Notes under the pieces: model-generated
What the model was told of the DNA's origin: nothing
Seen by the model: the letters and a program-made list of their open reading frames with translations, nothing else
Databases searched by the model: none
Source: Pseudomonas sp. MYb60
GTDB lineage: Bacteria > Pseudomonadota > Gammaproteobacteria > Pseudomonadales > Pseudomonadaceae
Assembly: GCF_002979555.1 (NCBI RefSeq)
Contig: NZ_PCOZ01000011.1
Location: 86,593-150,592 of the forward strand
Direction: 5' to 3'
DNA: 64,000 nucleotides
In this document: one piece after another, positions 52,102 through 61,435 of the stretch
How the letters are laid out: each line of letters begins with the position of its first letter
Position numbering within the stretch: position 1 is the stretch's first letter
Made by a program: the position numbers and the translations under genes

Positions 52102-53049
52102 CTATTCCACCCCCGGCGCTTCCCGAATAATCAGGTGATCGAGGTTCTCGATATTCGCGCTGAACACCCCAAACGTCTGCTCGGGATTCTTCTTGCTCGG
52201 CACCTGTTTCAGCTCCGGCGTCACTCCGTAGAAGAAGCAGTACAACGCCTGCTCACTGTCCACCGCCGCCTTGATCTGCTCGAGAAATGCCGTGCGTTTG
52301 CGATAGTTCTCGATGAGTTTTTTACCCAGGTAGACGTTGACCGAGTAGGGCTTCTTGTCGAGCCACACCTTTTTTTCAAAGTCGATGCGCAAGCTGCTGG
52401 TGTAGTCCTTGATCGCCTTGATCCTGCCCCAGTAGATCAAGCCCTTGTTGTCTTGCAGGTACTCGATCTTCTTGAAAAACGACCAGTAGGTCGCCGTGTG
52501 ATCACCGATCTTCAACGGCATGGACTTGAGCTTGTCCTTGTCGTCGATGTTGGACACGTAGCATTCCACCGGGTGGGCGAACACGCTGGTTTTATCCGGG
52601 GTGCTGTCGTGTGTGGCGTGGGACGTGCTGCTGCCATGCGAAGGTGCTTTCGCAGAGGCTTGTGGGGCATTGCCTTCGGTGCCCGCAAGCGATGCCTTGC
52701 GCTCGTAGTGACGGCGGGTGAGTACGAATTCCGATGGGAAATGATCTTCGCGTTCGTCTTCACCGTCACCGGCCGCCGTCTTGTGGGCGCTGCCGTACCG
52801 GCATCCCACGATGTGCCGCGTGCTGACTTTGTTCTTGAAGTGCGGCGTGCGCTGATAGTTGATGTTTTTCGCATTGAACGTACCCAGCGCATTACCCGAA
52901 TCGAACGCCGCACGGCATTCATCGTTGGGGCACAGGAAACGGTCCTTGTCGGAATCGAAATCGGCGGTTTCGTCGAAATTCAGGTCTCGGACATCGTAGA
53001 TCGACAATTTTTCGTCGAGACTCAGGCAGTAGGCCGTGTCGAATTTCAT
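52102..53049 (-). CDS. Uncharacterised zinc-ribbon protein, CoiA-like N-terminus
   Basis: 315 residues; no firm family. N-terminal cysteines and histidines C40-x4-C45 and H70, H79-x3-C83 (FLCPNDEC ... TPHFKNKVSTRHIVGC) follow the CoiA-type pattern seen in competence and putative nuclease proteins. A Ser/His/Thr-rich linker (about 110-150) leads to a beta-rich domain (PVECYVSNIDDKDKLKSMPL ... YWSFFKKIEYLQDN). No PD-(D/E)XK core is obvious to me. Single gene beside the SOS-controlled XRE gene. Role unknown; DNA-related activity is only a guess. Confidence 0.6.
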   Translation of the reverse strand: MKFDTAYCLSLDEKLSIYDVRDLNFDETADFDSDKDRFLCPNDECRAAFDSGNALGTFNAKNINYQRTPHFKNKVSTRHIVGCRYGSAHKTAAGDGEDEREDHFPSEFVLTRRHYERKASLAGTEGNAPQASAKAPSHGSSTSHATHDSTPDKTSVFAHPVECYVSNIDDKDKLKSMPLKIGDHTATYWSFFKKIEYLQDNKGLIYWGRIKAIKDYTSSLRIDFEKKVWLDKKPYSVNVYLGKKLIENYRKRTAFLEQIKAAVDSEQALYCFFYGVTPELKQVPSKKNPEQTFGVFSANIENLDHLIIREAPGVE

Positions 53050-53103
53050 GGGGCTCGGGTTCGTGAGAAGTTTCGCTATTAATAGCGGGATCCCGCGTAA
53101 ATA

Positions 53104-54273
53104 TCAGCAAGAACCTGCAACACGTCGCCCGCTCAAGAAGCACAGCGTTCCACCGACCGCTGTCAGCGCCCCCAACGCATAGAACATGCTGGCCGGCGCC
53201 GCATTGATCAGCAGATAGCCGCAAATCACCGGGCTCATTGCCCCTCCAAACGCGGCCAGGTTCTGTGCGCCGTAGTAACTGCCGCGTAGCGCATCGGGCG
53301 CGATGGTGTCGATAAACAGGAACTCGGAAGGGTAGATGATCATTTCGCCGAGGGTAAATATGAACATCGCCAGGCACCAGGTGACCAGGCTGTCCGCAAG
53401 GCTGAAACCGATCAGGCCGGCAATGAACAGCAGTGTGCCGAGCACGATCCAGTAGCGCAGTTGCTCGCGCTTGAGAAAGCGGCCGATCTGGTACTGCATC
53501 AGAATTACGGTAATGGCATTGCACGCCAGCACCGCAGACAGAATCTTCAAGGCCTCGGCGGGCGTGTAGGCCACCAGCAAAAACTGCGACAGGTACAGGG
53601 TGTAGCGCCCATGCACAATGGTGCTCAGCAAGCTGCCGCTGGTGAACAGGATCAGTGTACGGTCGCTGCGCAACGTGCGCAGGGTGGTGAGAAAACTCAA
53701 AGGCTTGTTGCTGTCGTCCCGTTGGGTGGGCGGGATGCCGATCATCAGGAACAGGCTGCCAAAGGCGATCGCACTGGCAATCAGGAACGGTGCCAGTTGC
53801 ATGTGGCCGGCGATCACCACACCGACCATCGGCCCCGTGGCGTAGCCGACATTGGTGAGGGTGTAGCGCAGGGAAAACACCTTGGCACGTTCGCCCACGG
53901 GCAGGTTTTCGCTGATGATGGCTTTTGAGCCAATCAGGAACAGCGCCGACGCCGCTTCCGTGATAACCAGGGTCAGGGTGGTGAGGTAGAGGTTGCTGGC
54001 AAACGTCAGCAACAGAAAACCGATGGAGCTGGAGAGCATAGCCAGGATCAGCAGCTTGCGCTTTTCCAGGCGGTCGATGATGTAGCCGCCGTACAGGCCC
54101 AGCAATGTTGCGATAAAGACAGCGATGCCCATCAGCAGGCCGATGTCCTGCTGGTTCAGGCCCAGTCGGGTACTCAGCAACAGGACCAGCAACGGGCTGG
54201 TCATGGCGCGGCTGACCACGATGGTCACCGAGCAGATCATCAGGCGGCGGATTACCAGGGAGTAGGTGGCCAC
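53104..54273 (-). CDS. MFS transporter (MdtH-like)
   Basis: 389 residues with 12 predicted helices; loop motifs GGYIIDRLEKRKLL and PSEFLFIDTIAPDALRGSYY are typical of the MdtH/YceL drug-efflux-type subgroup. Substrate unknown. The GTG giving MATYSLVIRRLM (54273) has AAGGACACC upstream and is preferred; an upstream GTG at 54312 borders the REP and lacks a ribosome site. It lies downstream of the ABC transporter genes but is separated by a REP. Confidence 0.83.
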   Translation of the reverse strand: MATYSLVIRRLMICSVTIVVSRAMTSPLLVLLLSTRLGLNQQDIGLLMGIAVFIATLLGLYGGYIIDRLEKRKLLILAMLSSSIGFLLLTFASNLYLTTLTLVITEAASALFLIGSKAIISENLPVGERAKVFSLRYTLTNVGYATGPMVGVVIAGHMQLAPFLIASAIAFGSLFLMIGIPPTQRDDSNKPLSFLTTLRTLRSDRTLILFTSGSLLSTIVHGRYTLYLSQFLLVAYTPAEALKILSAVLACNAITVILMQYQIGRFLKREQLRYWIVLGTLLFIAGLIGFSLADSLVTWCLAMFIFTLGEMIIYPSEFLFIDTIAPDALRGSYYGAQNLAAFGGAMSPVICGYLLINAAPASMFYALGALTAVGGTLCFLSGRRVAGSC

Positions 54274-54318
54274 GGTGGGGCGGGTGTCCTTGTCATTTGT
54301 CTTGGGCAACACAAGTCC

Positions 54319-54352
54319 AAGGTGGGAGGGGGCAAGCCCCCTCCCACATTTT
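54319..54352. repeat. REP element
   Basis: AAGGTGGGAGGGGGCAAGC paired with CCCCTCCCACATTTT, between the ABC transporter operon and the MFS gene. Confidence 0.8.
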
Positions 54353-54361
54353 CAGACCGAA

Positions 54362-55183
54362 TTACTGGCCGGAATTGATGGTGATTTTTTCTACGGCACC
54401 TTGCTCCAGATCCCACTTCTTCAGGATCTTGCCGTAGGTGCCGTCATCAATCATGCCCTGCAACGCTTCACTGATCGCCGTGACCAGTTCCGTGTTGCTC
54501 TTTTCAATCCCAAGCCCCGTGAACTGCTTGGAAATCGCCAGGCCGACAGGCTTGTACTTGCCTTTATCCAGCGACATCAAATAAGGAATGGTTTCGCTGC
54601 CTTGCATCGCGGCATCCAGACGATTCTGCTGCAATTGCGCCCGCGCATCCGCCGAGCCTTCGGTGCCGATCACCACAATCGCCGGCTTACCCGCCGCTTC
54701 GCAGTTTTCCTTGCTCCACGCGGCAATTTCCGACGGCCAGGTGGTACGACGGCTGGTGCCGACTTTTTTACCGCACAGGTCAGTCAATTCCTTGAGGTCT
54801 TCACGCTTGGCCAGGGTGTACAACTGCGGGCCGCTGGTGAAGTAGTCGACGAAGGTCACGGATTTCTGGCGTTCAGCGGTGTCGGTCATGCCCGACAGCA
54901 CGATGTCCACACGCTTGGTCGTCAGGCCGCTGAGCATCTGCTCGAAGCCGGTTTCCTGCCATTTGATCTTCACGCCCAGGCGCTCGGCCAGGGCGTTGCC
55001 CAGGTCGAAGTCAAGGCCGGTGAGTTTGTTGGTGGCCGGGTCCTTGAAATCCATCGGCGGATAGTTAGGCACAATGGCCGCGCTGATTTCGCCCTTGTCC
55101 TTGATTGCCGCCGGCAATGCCGCGAAAACAGCGGAGGAGGCCATCAGGCCTGCGAGCAACGTTGGGATAAACAATTTTTTCAT
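54362..55183 (-). CDS. Amino-acid ABC transporter periplasmic binding protein
   Basis: 273 residues with a signal peptide (MKKLFIPTLLAGLMASSAVFA). The mature part is a solute-binding family 3 protein: YPPMDFKDPATNKLTGLDFD near 43-62, SGMTDTAERQKSVTFVDYF near 99-117 and GIEKSNTELVTAISEALQGM near 230. A polar amino acid is the expected ligand. It is the last gene of a unit with the ATPase, permease and broken lyase upstream. Confidence 0.88.
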   Translation of the reverse strand: MKKLFIPTLLAGLMASSAVFAALPAAIKDKGEISAAIVPNYPPMDFKDPATNKLTGLDFDLGNALAERLGVKIKWQETGFEQMLSGLTTKRVDIVLSGMTDTAERQKSVTFVDYFTSGPQLYTLAKREDLKELTDLCGKKVGTSRRTTWPSEIAAWSKENCEAAGKPAIVVIGTEGSADARAQLQQNRLDAAMQGSETIPYLMSLDKGKYKPVGLAISKQFTGLGIEKSNTELVTAISEALQGMIDDGTYGKILKKWDLEQGAVEKITINSGQ

Positions 55184-55208
55184 GGGGGCGTTCTCGTTTG
55201 TTTTTTAG

Positions 55209-55973
55209 TTAAGTGCGAACGGCAGAAATAAAGCTTTGGGTACGCGGGTTTTGTGGGCTTATTAGAATGTCTTCGGGGCTGCCGGCTTCCACAATCTGGC
55301 CGGCATCCATAAACACCATGCGGTTGGAGACTTCGCGGGCGAAGCCCAATTCATGGGTGACCACGATCATGGTCATGCCGGTGGTGGCCAAATCGCGCAT
55401 CACCGACAGCACTTCGCCGACCAGCTCCGGGTCGAGGGCTGACGTGGGCTCGTCAAACAGCATCAGCTTGGGACGCATCGCCAATGCACGGGCAATCGCC
55501 ACGCGCTGTTGCTGCCCGCCGGACAATTCCACCGGGTAGGCATTGCGCTTGTCCGCCAGGCCGACGCGGGCCAGCAGTTCCAGCGCATCTTCGATGGCTT
55601 CCTTGGGCGAGCGCTTGAGCACCTGGCACGGGCCTTCGATGATGTTCTGCAACACGGTCATGTGCGGGAACAGATTGAAGCGCTGGAACACCATGCCGGT
55701 TGCCAGGCGCTGGCGGGCAATCTGCGACTCGTTCATCTCATGCAGCTTGTTGCCGACGACGCGGTAACCCACCAGTTCGCCGTCGACCCACAGGCCGCCC
55801 TTGTCGATTTTTTCCAGCTGGTTGACGCAACGCAGCAGGGTGCTTTTACCGGAGCCCGACGGGCCGATGATGCACATTACTTCGCCTTGCTCGACCTCGA
55901 TATTGATGTCACGCAGCGCGTGATACTCGTCGTAATATTTGTTCAGGTTGACGGCCTTGACGATGCTTCTCAT
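55209..55973 (-). CDS. Amino-acid ABC transporter ATP-binding protein
   Basis: 254 residues. Walker A GPSGSGKST near 38-46, signature LSGGQQQR near 149, Walker B LMLFDEPTSALDPELV near 170-185, and the H-loop VTHE. This is the GlnQ/HisP class. It lies between the permease and binding-protein genes with short gaps of about 25 bases each. Confidence 0.93.
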   Translation of the reverse strand: MRSIVKAVNLNKYYDEYHALRDINIEVEQGEVMCIIGPSGSGKSTLLRCVNQLEKIDKGGLWVDGELVGYRVVGNKLHEMNESQIARQRLATGMVFQRFNLFPHMTVLQNIIEGPCQVLKRSPKEAIEDALELLARVGLADKRNAYPVELSGGQQQRVAIARALAMRPKLMLFDEPTSALDPELVGEVLSVMRDLATTGMTMIVVTHELGFAREVSNRMVFMDAGQIVEAGSPEDILISPQNPRTQSFISAVRT

Positions 55974-55997
55974 GGGGCAAATCTCCTCAACCCAGAC

Positions 55998-56876
55998 TTA
56001 CGAACGCTTGCCGGCGCCGCGGGCAAAACGACGCTCGAGGCGGCTTTGACCAAATGAAAGTACAGTCACCACCGCCAGGTACCAGATGCCGGCCACGATC
56101 AGCAGCTCCATGACCCGCGCGTTGGCGTAGTAGATGTTTTGCGCGTTGTGCAGCAGCTCCGAGTACTGGATCACGCTGGCCAGGCTGGTCATTTTCACCA
56201 TGCTGATGAACTCGTTGCCTACGGGCGGAATGATCACGCGCATCGCCTGCGGAAGAATGACCCTGCGTAGTGCCTGCAGGCTCGGCATGCCGATGGACTT
56301 GGCGGCTTCGTACTGGCCGGTATCCACGGACAGCAAACCGGCGCGCACCACCTCGGCGGTGTAGGCGCCCTGGTTGATGCTGAGGCCGAGCAGGGCGGCC
56401 ACGAACGGGGTCATCAGGTCGACGGTGTCAATGCTGAACAGGCCGGGAATCGCGATCACCGGGAAGATCAACGCCAGGTTGAACCACAACAGCAGTTGCA
56501 GAATCAGCGGCGTGCCGCGGAACAGCCAGGTGTAGGTGATGGCCACGTAGCGCAGGATCGGGTTGGCCGACATGCGCATGATCGCCGTGATCACCCCGAT
56601 GACCACGCCCAGCGCCATCGCCAGGATCGACATGACGATGGTGTTCACCAAGCCCCAGAGGATGGCCTCGGACGTGAGGAACTGACCGATGTAGGACCAT
56701 TCGATCTGGCCATTGGCGAATGCACGCAACAGCGCGGCCAACACGATCACGATCAAGGTGGCAAAAAACATCCGCCCGTAATAACGACGCGGTACGTGCT
56801 CGTATTGCGTGATATCGAACTGGTTCTCGGACAACTTGCGCTCTATTTCCAAGCGCTCGGCCGGGGTTTGGTTCAT
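55998..56876 (-). CDS. Amino-acid ABC transporter permease
   Basis: 292 residues of the HisM/GltJ type with an N-terminal cytoplasmic stretch of about 30 residues and about five to six helices. WGLVNTIVMSILAMALGVVIG starts the core; the EAA loop is EAAKSIGMPSLQALRRVILPQAMR near 203-226; and GLSINQGAYTAEVVRAGLLSVD is typical. It is directly downstream of the lyase gene. Confidence 0.92.
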   Translation of the reverse strand: MNQTPAERLEIERKLSENQFDITQYEHVPRRYYGRMFFATLIVIVLAALLRAFANGQIEWSYIGQFLTSEAILWGLVNTIVMSILAMALGVVIGVITAIMRMSANPILRYVAITYTWLFRGTPLILQLLLWFNLALIFPVIAIPGLFSIDTVDLMTPFVAALLGLSINQGAYTAEVVRAGLLSVDTGQYEAAKSIGMPSLQALRRVILPQAMRVIIPPVGNEFISMVKMTSLASVIQYSELLHNAQNIYYANARVMELLIVAGIWYLAVVTVLSFGQSRLERRFARGAGKRS

Positions 56877-56921
56877 GGTGAATCTCCAAAACTTACAACG
56901 CTCTAACTACAGTACGCGGTC

Positions 56922-56950
56922 CAAATGTGGGAGCTGGCTTGCCTGCGAAG
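56922..56950. repeat. Single REP sequence of the AGCTGGCTTGCCTGCGA type
   Basis: CAAATGTGGGAGCTGGCTTGC then CTGCGAAG, between the lyase 3' end and the permease start; a partner arm is not clear. Confidence 0.55.
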
Positions 56951-56973
56951 ACGCCAGCCCAAACACCGCAGAT

Positions 56974-58401
56974 TTAAATCCGGAACCCCTGATAACTCGC
57001 TGCCCACTGCTGTTGAGCCACTAATGCGGACTTCAACCGCCCAATCTGCTCCCGAACCCGCTCCGGCGCTGTCCCACCCCACCCACTGCGCGCCGCAATC
57101 GCCGCTTCCAGGGTCAAGCAGTCGCGCACTTCTGGTGTGAGTCGTGCATCCACCTCCGCCAACATCGCCGGTGAGGCTTCCCACAATTCAATCTCATGCT
57201 TCTCACAGGCCTGCACCAAGGCGCCGGTAATCTCATGGGCCTCTTTGAACGGCACACCACGGGTCGCCAACCAGTCCGCCACCTCAGTCGCCAAGGTAAA
57301 GCCCATCGGCGCCTGACGCCGCAGCTCTTCGACCTGCACGTTCATGGTCGCGACCATCCCAGCCATTGCCGGCAACACCAGCAGCAACGTGTCCACGCTG
57401 TCCAACACACTGTGCTTGTCTTCACTCAAATCGCGGTTGTACGACAGCGGCAACGACTTTAGCGTGGACATCAACCCGGTCAGGTTGCCAATCAAGCGCC
57501 CAGCCTTGCCTCGCGCCAGTTCGGCAATGTCCGGATTCTTCTTCTGCGGCATGATCGAGCTGCCGGTAGCGTAGGCATCGTCCAGCACCACCCAGCGAAA
57601 TTGGCGCGACGACCATAGGCAAAACTCTTCCGACAGCCGCGAAATATTCACCCCGAGCATGCCTGCCACAAACAGGAACTCCGCCACATGGTCACGGCTG
57701 GCGACGGCATCGATGGAGTTTTCGCACGGCCCGGTATAGCCCATTTCCTTGGCGGAATGTTCTGGCTGGCGCGCAATCGCAGAGCCGGCCATGGCTGCCG
57801 CACCCAATGGCGACAGCGCCGTACGCGCATCCCAATCCACCAAACGCTGCACATCCCGCAACATCGACTGGGCATGGGCCAGCAAGTGATGAGCGAACAC
57901 AATCGGTTGTGCCTGCTGCAAGTGGGTGAAGCCTGGGCAAATGCTCTCGATATGCTGCTCTGCCTAATTCACCAGCGCCTGCTGCAAACCCAGCACTTCA
58001 GTGGCGATGGTGCGCGCATGGTCCCGTAGGAAAAGGCGCAGGTCATTGGCGGTCTGGTCGTTCCGCGAGCGCCCGGCGCGCAATTTGCCGCCCAGGGCGC
58101 CGAGGCGCTCGGTCAATACGCGTTCGATGAAGGTGTGCACGTCCTCGTCGTCCAGGGTGGGGTGCAGAGTGCCGGCAGCGAAATCTGCACCGATACCGTC
58201 CAAGGCTTCAAGGGTGCGCAAGGTCTCCGACTCATCCAGCAAACCCGCGCGCTGCAACTCACGGGCATGGGCACGGGAGCCGGCCAGGTCGTAGGGCGTC
58301 AGGCGGAAATAGCGCTCAGGGCAACGCGATAACGCGGCCAGTGCAGCAGACGGACCGGTCTTGAAACGAGCGCCCCAAAGGCGGTCGGTGGACTGGGACA
58401 T
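56974..58401 (-). pseudogene. ArgH-type lyase interrupted by one in-frame TAG codon
   Basis: The reading frame runs 475 codons in one phase from ATG at 58401 to the stop at 56974, but a TAG sits at 57964-57966. Before it lies the N-terminal part (LWGARFKTGPSAAL, DDEDVHTFIERVL, GGKLRAGRSRNDQTANDLRL); straight after it the frame resumes AEQHIESICPGFTHLQQAQP and reaches GSSIMPQKKNPDIAELARGK, the fumarase/argininosuccinate-lyase signature. Relatives usually have Leu or another residue at that point. This is a recent nonsense mutation or a sequencing error. It is the first gene of the ABC transporter unit, suggesting an amino-acid-catabolic lyase paralogue rather than the main argH. Confidence 0.9.
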
Positions 58402-58594
58402 GGATGTTCCTCACGCTTGTTTTTAGAAGAGTCGGAGGCAGTAAAAATAAGGTTTCAACTAAACTGAACCAGCGTCTGACGCGCCGTATTCAAGGTTGCC
58501 AAGGGCGGATGTTTATGTTCATTATCGCCGCCTGGCTATGTTCAAGGACTGGGTTCAAGCCTGTTGAATATGGCACTTGAGGTCAACGCGTATT

Positions 58595-59554
58595 ATGGAA
58601 ACTCCACTTTCCACTTCTGGAAACCTGCCGCCAACACCTGGCACAAGACCACCCCTGCAACTGAGCGGGCTGGACTTCAAATTGCTGCGTGTGTTCATGG
58701 CCGTGGTCGAAGCGGGCGGCTTCAGCGCCGCGCAAAACGAACTGAACGTGGGCCTGGCGGCGATCAGCAAACAAATCTCCGACCTCGAGATTCGCATCGG
58801 CATGCGCCTGTGCACACGGGGCAGGGAAGGGTTCGGCCTGACCGAAGAAGGCAAGTTGGTGTACCAAGCCTCCATCGAGTTATTTACCTCGGTGGACAGT
58901 TTTCGCGACAAGCTTAGTTCGGCGCAGAACGAGCTTATTGGGGACCTTAGTGTGGGGGTTATTGATAACACCGTATCCGACGTTAACTCCCCGCTCATTG
59001 CCGCGTTGGGGAAATTACATAGCGAATCACCCAAGATTAGATTGCGCTTACATGCCTCACAGTTGGACGAAGTTGAGCGCGGCGTTGTGGAAGGCCGCCT
59101 GATCGTCGGCATCGTGCCGGTGTACCAGCGCCGCGAAGAATTCGACTACTTCCCGCTCTACGAAGAAAAAGCCCACGCTTATTGCGCCGTAGGACACCCG
59201 CTGTTCAAGGCGAGTGAAATCACACCGGAAGTACTGCGCCAATACGAAGTGGTCAACCATCGGTACGCGATCCACCGCGACAAGGCCAACTTCGTCAACT
59301 ACGACAGCCAGTCCGCCTCGGCCTCACAAGTGGAAGCCGTCGCGATCCTGATCCTCACCGGTCGGTTCCTCGGATTTCTACCGGAACACTACGCCACGCC
59401 ATTGGTAAGAGAAGGGCGCCTACGCGTACTGTGCCCGGAACAGGTCCACCTGAGCACGGCATTCAACCTGATCCTGCGCCACAACGCCCCGCGCAGCCCA
59501 ATGGTAAAAGCCTTCGCGACAGCGCTGGGCGTAGACCTCAAAGCCACGACATAA
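58595..59554 (+). CDS. LysR-family regulator of the ArgH-like/ABC operon
   Basis: 319 residues. HTH at about 26-85 (LDFKLLRVFMAVVEAGGFSA, LNVGLAAISKQISDLEIRIG) preceded by a proline-rich arm, effector domain from about 110. The ATG at 58595 (METPLSTSG) follows TTGAGGTC; a TTG at 58577 is less likely. It is divergent from the interrupted lyase gene with 193 bases between and most likely controls that unit. Confidence 0.86.
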   Translation: METPLSTSGNLPPTPGTRPPLQLSGLDFKLLRVFMAVVEAGGFSAAQNELNVGLAAISKQISDLEIRIGMRLCTRGREGFGLTEEGKLVYQASIELFTSVDSFRDKLSSAQNELIGDLSVGVIDNTVSDVNSPLIAALGKLHSESPKIRLRLHASQLDEVERGVVEGRLIVGIVPVYQRREEFDYFPLYEEKAHAYCAVGHPLFKASEITPEVLRQYEVVNHRYAIHRDKANFVNYDSQSASASQVEAVAILILTGRFLGFLPEHYATPLVREGRLRVLCPEQVHLSTAFNLILRHNAPRSPMVKAFATALGVDLKATT

Positions 59555-59595
59555 CACTCAAGCCGAACACCGTCCCTCCGAGCGACAGAGGTCAA

Positions 59596-59632
59596 CTGTG
59601 GGAGCTGTCGAGCCCCAGCGAGGCTGCGAAGG
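59596..59632 (+). repeat. REP-like sequence left of the Fic gene
   Basis: CTGTGGGAGCTGTCGAGCCC then CAGCGAGGCTGCGAAGGG. The same sequence in the same orientation, with one base different in the core, is at 61436-61473, so the two copies bracket the Fic gene as direct repeats about 1.84 kb apart. Confidence 0.7.
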
Positions 59633-59686
59633 GATCGACTCGGTCTCCTGACGGCACCTCAACTCGGATCGCTGCCCTTTAGGTTG

Positions 59687-59809
59687 TTATCGTTTTCAAA
59701 TGAAATAGCTGATTTGTTAGCAAATTTAAGGGCGCATTAGCGTTTTCGTACTCGCAAAATTATCGTTTTCGCCTACTATTCTCCAATAGTTATCGTTTTT
59801 TAGCGTTCG
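59687..59809 (+). promoter_or_regulatory. Repeated TTATCGTTTT-type motif upstream of the Fic gene
   Basis: TTATCGTTTTC at 59687-59697, TTAGCGTTTTCG at 59737-59748, TTATCGTTTTCG at 59760-59771, TTATCGTTTTT at 59790-59800 and TTAGCGTTCG at 59800-59809 all point the same way in an AT-rich promoter. Five near-identical sites before one gene suggest cooperative binding by a repressor, possibly the Fic protein's own C-terminal HTH. Confidence 0.6.
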
Positions 59810-59824
59810 TTAGGGGATTCGACC

Positions 59825-61369
59825 ATGCAGGTAGGCTTCAAGGCACTCGCTGACCGCTACCGTATAGCGCTTGCTCAGCCACTACGCGTCGAATCGGTAA
59901 TCGGTACGACCCGCATGAGCCGCGAGAGCAATGGACATGTCGCGCGTAAGTACCCCCTCAGCTACCAACCCTCGGACGACTTTGCAGGGCATTTCGAGTT
60001 CGGGCTCAAGTACGAAGAAATTCACCTCGAATTCTTCGCTCGCCTATTTGCTGCGGCCGGCCCTGGCCCCGTCGAAGCCTGGTGCCGGCAAACGCCCTTT
60101 GGTCAATATGCCCGCCGGACCGGATTCCTTTACGAGTGGTTAACGGGACTGCACCTTGATGTGCCAGATGTCACCAACGGCGGCTACGTCGATGCCGTTT
60201 CATCACAGCGTTACCTGACCCGCGTTGAGTCTCTGCGGGTACGCCGCTGGCGCATCAACGATAATCTGCCCGGAGTGCCTGCGCTCTGTCCCTTGATTCG
60301 TCGCACTGAAGCCGTGCAGGAAGCGCTGCAATTTGATCTGGGGGCGTCACTGCTGCAGCTGAACCAGGCCTTTGGCGCTGATATCCTGATGCGCACGGCA
60401 AGTTGGCTGACGTTCAAGGAGTCGCGTGCCAGCTTTTTGATCGAGAGAGAGGCAGACAAAGCCGACAGGATCCAGCGGTTTGCCCACGTGATCGCCAAGT
60501 ACTGTGGGCACATCGACAATCCGTTGAGTAATGAAAGCCTGCACACCTTGCAAGCCGGTATCTTAGGGGAAGAGGCGCTCGGGCTGGGCCTACGGCACTC
60601 ACCGGTCTTCGTGGGGCAGGCCACCCTGCGCGAGGACATCGTGCACTACATTGCGCCGCAATTTGAGGTGCTGACGCAACTGCTTGATGGCTTGAAAGCA
60701 TTCGAGTTGGCAACACGGGGCGCTGAGCCGCTGGCCCGGGCAGCTGTAATCGCTTTCGCTTTTATCTATATCCACCCCATGCGAGACGGCAATGGTCGGA
60801 TCCATCGCTTTCTGATCAACGATACCTTGATCCGTGATAAGGCGGTGCCTGATGGCGTAATCCTGCCAGTGTCGGCCACAATCACAAGCTCGATTGATTT
60901 CCGGGCGCGTTACGATCGTACGCTTGAGGCATTTTCGCGGCCATTCATGCAACGCTACGCTGGCTCCTATCGATTTGGAGAACTTGGAGTCTACGAGGAC
61001 GGAACCCGCAGCAATCTGGTCTTCGATGACTACGACGATGCGCAATTCGCGTGGCGCTACCCCGACTTGACCGAACAAGTCTTGTATACGGCACAGGTAG
61101 TGGCGCACACGGTTCGTATAGAGATGGCTGATGAAGCGCGTGTGTTGGTCATCTTTCAGCGCGCCCAGGAACGGCTAAAAGAAGTGCTGGAAATGCCTGA
61201 TCAGGACGCAAACCGAGTCATTCGCTCGTTAAAGGAAAATGGCTGGCAGGTATCGGGGAAATTAAAGAAGGCTTATCCGCAGCTGGAAGTGATTCACCTA
61301 GCCGAACGGGTTGTGGAAGCGGTGCGATCCGCATTTGAAGATCAAGAATTGGGAAGCGGTGACGATTGA
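59825..61369 (+). CDS. Fic-domain protein with C-terminal HTH-like region
   Basis: 514 residues. The Fic active site HPMRDGNGRIHR is at 317-328, with catalytic histidine and the phosphate-binding DGNGR, so AMP-transfer to protein hydroxyls is expected. At 203-208, SFLIER resembles the inhibitory helix motif (S/T)xxxE(G/N), but with Arg at the last place. Residues 415-510 look like a winged helix (VIRSLKENGWQVSGKLKKAY). TAGGGGATTCGACC is the ribosome site. AT-rich repeats lie upstream and a REP-like copy on each side, consistent with a transferred cassette. No antitoxin gene is adjacent. Confidence 0.88.
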   Translation: MQVGFKALADRYRIALAQPLRVESVIGTTRMSRESNGHVARKYPLSYQPSDDFAGHFEFGLKYEEIHLEFFARLFAAAGPGPVEAWCRQTPFGQYARRTGFLYEWLTGLHLDVPDVTNGGYVDAVSSQRYLTRVESLRVRRWRINDNLPGVPALCPLIRRTEAVQEALQFDLGASLLQLNQAFGADILMRTASWLTFKESRASFLIEREADKADRIQRFAHVIAKYCGHIDNPLSNESLHTLQAGILGEEALGLGLRHSPVFVGQATLREDIVHYIAPQFEVLTQLLDGLKAFELATRGAEPLARAAVIAFAFIYIHPMRDGNGRIHRFLINDTLIRDKAVPDGVILPVSATITSSIDFRARYDRTLEAFSRPFMQRYAGSYRFGELGVYEDGTRSNLVFDDYDDAQFAWRYPDLTEQVLYTAQVVAHTVRIEMADEARVLVIFQRAQERLKEVLEMPDQDANRVIRSLKENGWQVSGKLKKAYPQLEVIHLAERVVEAVRSAFEDQELGSGDD

Positions 61370-61384
61370 TCGGAGTGGGCCATC

Positions 61385-61413
61385 CGCGCACTAGCACCCC
61401 ATGATAGTGCGCG
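61385..61413 (+). terminator. Hairpin after the Fic gene
   Basis: CGCGCACTA/TAGTGCGCG pairs perfectly over nine bases around an 11-base loop, 15 bases after the stop. No T-run follows, so termination by this hairpin alone is uncertain. Confidence 0.5.
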
Positions 61414-61435
61414 ACCCTCGGTGCTCATCCGCTCA

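Noticed and set aside
56974..58401. Two separate lyase genes
   Set aside because: Both halves are in the same phase with continuous family sequence across the TAG; the downstream half has no ribosome site or start codon at a natural domain edge.
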